Shown here one piece after another: positions 14,791 to 15,963 of a DNA stretch of 15,963 nucleotides. The DNA is from an uncultured Campylobacter sp. (GTDB lineage Bacteria; Campylobacterota; Campylobacteria; Campylobacterales; Campylobacteraceae). The notes under the pieces were generated by a model. That model saw only the letters and a list, made by a program, of their open reading frames with translations. It was not told where the DNA came from and did no database searches. The position numbers were made by a program, and so were the translations under genes. Where the stretch lies: positions 1 to 15,963 of the forward strand of contig NZ_CALIJF010000367.1 of assembly GCF_938018035.1 (NCBI RefSeq), given 5' to 3'. Positions within the stretch are counted from its first letter, which is position 1, and every line of letters begins with the position of its first letter.

Positions 14791-14824
14791 GGCGGAATTT
14801 GCGTTAAATTTAACAAATCCCGCC
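14791..14824 (-). terminator. Hairpin downstream of leuA
   Basis: GGCGGAATTTG (14791-14801) pairs with CAAATCCCGCC (14814-14824) with one mismatch, loop CGTTAAATTTAA. It starts 16 bases after the leuA stop. No long T-run follows on the minus strand, so termination is inferred from position and stem length. Confidence 0.5.
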
Positions 14825-14839
14825 GTACACGCCAACATC

Positions 14840-15963
14840 TTAACGTTTAGCGTCCAAATATGTATTTAGCGCCGCAACGTAGGCCTTTGCGGACGCTAGC
14901 ATCGTATCTACGTCAAGTCCTCTGCCGATGATGGCGCCCTCGCCCGCAAATTCCACCTTGACGGTTACTTTTGCCAGCGCGTCTTTGCCCTGCGAGACCG
15001 CTTTTACTTGATACTCTTTCAAGCTACCGCTGATACCGCTAATACGATCTATCGCCTTAAATATCGCATCCACGCCGCCGTTTCCAAGCGCGCTATCGCT
15101 TAAAATTTCATCCTTATATCTTAGCGTAAGCGCGGTGCTAGCGTGTCCTTTGTTGCAGCTATTGGAGCTTAAAACTAGCACTTCGTAGGTCTTCTCAGCC
15201 CCCACGAACTCGTCGTTTACGAGCTCTCTAATATCCTCGTCGAAAACGTCCTTTTTGCTATCTGCAAGCGCTTTAAATTTATTAAACGCGATCTCAATCT
15301 GCTCGTTACTAAGCTCATAGCCCAAAGATACCAGCTTGTCTTTGAAGGCGTGACGGCCGCTGTGTTTGCCCAGCACGAGCGAGTTTTTATCAAGCCCGAT
15401 ATCCTCGGCGTGCATGATCTCGTAAGTTTCTTTATGTTTTAGCACGCCGTCTTGATGGATGCCGCTTTCATGCGCGAAGGCGTTTTTGCCGACGATCGCT
15501 TTATTGGGCTGCGGCTCGATACCCGTGATGCTAGCGACCAAGCGGCTGGATGGGTAAATTTCTTTCAAATTTATATCGGTATAAAGCGGCGCAAATTTAT
15601 CTGTGCGCGTCTTGATCGCCATTACGATCTCCTCCAGCGCCGCGTTGCCCGCGCGCTCGCCGATACCGTTTATCGTACACTCTACCTGTCTGGCTCCTGC
15701 CAAGATAGCGGCTAAGGAATTTACGGTAGCCATTCCCAAATCATTGTGGTTGTGCACCGAAACTACGGCGCGCTCGCCGATAAGCTTAACGATTTCACCT
15801 ATTCGGGCGGTGATCTCATCCGGATAGAGATAACCCACCGTATCGGGGATATTTATGGTGGAGGCTCCGGCGTTTATCGCAGCGTCACAGATCTCTTTTA
15901 AAAAGCTAATATCGCTTCTGCACGCATCCTCGCAGCTAAACTCCACGTCATCGCATAGGCTTC
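14840..15963 (-). CDS. leuA: 2-isopropylmalate synthase (5' end outside window)
   Basis: First committed step of leucine synthesis: acetyl-CoA plus 2-oxoisovalerate gives 2-isopropylmalate in the cytoplasm. The frame is open to the right edge (SLCDDVEFSCEDACRSD), so the GTG at 15946 is the interior Val of the conserved DDVEFSCEDA block and the real start lies upstream. About 373 codons of a protein usually near 510 aa are visible. Seen: INIPDTVGY, the metal-binding VHNHNDLGMA, NGIGERAGN, the HESGIHQDG motif, LGKHSGRHAF, and a C-terminal regulatory domain (from about YEVLVLSSNS) that in relatives binds leucine for feedback inhibition and ends in GRGLDVDTMLASAKAYVAALN. A hairpin 16 bases downstream may end the transcript. 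Confidence 0.97.
   Translation of the reverse strand, partial: SLCDDVEFSCEDACRSDISFLKEICDAAINAGASTINIPDTVGYLYPDEITARIGEIVKLIGERAVVSVHNHNDLGMATVNSLAAILAGARQVECTINGIGERAGNAALEEIVMAIKTRTDKFAPLYTDINLKEIYPSSRLVASITGIEPQPNKAIVGKNAFAHESGIHQDGVLKHKETYEIMHAEDIGLDKNSLVLGKHSGRHAFKDKLVSLGYELSNEQIEIAFNKFKALADSKKDVFDEDIRELVNDEFVGAEKTYEVLVLSSNSCNKGHASTALTLRYKDEILSDSALGNGGVDAIFKAIDRISGISGSLKEYQVKAVSQGKDALAKVTVKVEFAGEGAIIGRGLDVDTMLASAKAYVAALNTYLDAKR

Noticed and set aside
15944..15946. GTG as start of leuA
   Set aside because: It encodes the Val inside the conserved DDVEFSCEDA block; the gene continues past the right edge.

Overview
The window looks like a chromosomal segment of a Campylobacterota bacterium, most likely a Campylobacter species. 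Three things point that way: a subunit c of ATP synthase carrying a signal-peptide-like leader, AT-rich spacers full of AAATTT words, and the codon use of the housekeeping genes. The species call is inference; no database was searched.

Layout, left to right. (1) Bases 2-5374 (+) hold the 3' 1790 codons of a giant RTX protein. The frame is open to the left edge, so the true start is outside the window. It carries several GGxGxD nonapeptide blocks, Calx-beta-like segments, a FrpC-type Asp-Pro self-processing module and a C-terminal type I secretion tail. (2) A 484-base spacer has hairpins but no convincing gene. (3) Convergent to the RTX gene, on the minus strand, lie a HlyB-type ABC exporter (10197-7840), an antitoxin/toxin pair (7706-7185) and a HlyD-type adaptor (7160-5859). 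The exporter and adaptor would form the inner-membrane part of the type I system that secretes the RTX protein. A TolC-like outer-membrane partner and an acyltransferase are not in the window. (4) Bases 10565-12965 (+) form an AT-rich accessory segment with two paralogous multi-spanning membrane proteins (355 and 221 aa). Each is followed by a short ORF with a strong ribosome binding site (30 and 76 aa), and palindromes lie between the two pairs. (5) A tyrosine recombinase (minus strand) has lost its C-terminal catalytic residues exactly where it meets the 76-aa ORF. It sits at the 3' end of tRNA-Leu(GAG), the classic place for an island integrase. (6) Core genes follow on the minus strand: tRNA-Leu, atpE and the 3' part of leuA, which runs off the right edge.

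How it fits together: the left two thirds is a secreted-protein locus (substrate plus dedicated exporter) interrupted by a toxin-antitoxin module. The right third is the decayed remains of a tRNA-Leu island next to core genes. The most interesting items are the self-processing module, the Ser-rich insertion in the substrate-recognition domain of the exporter, the toxin-antitoxin pair inside the secretion operon, and the unrecognised tandem membrane-protein family.
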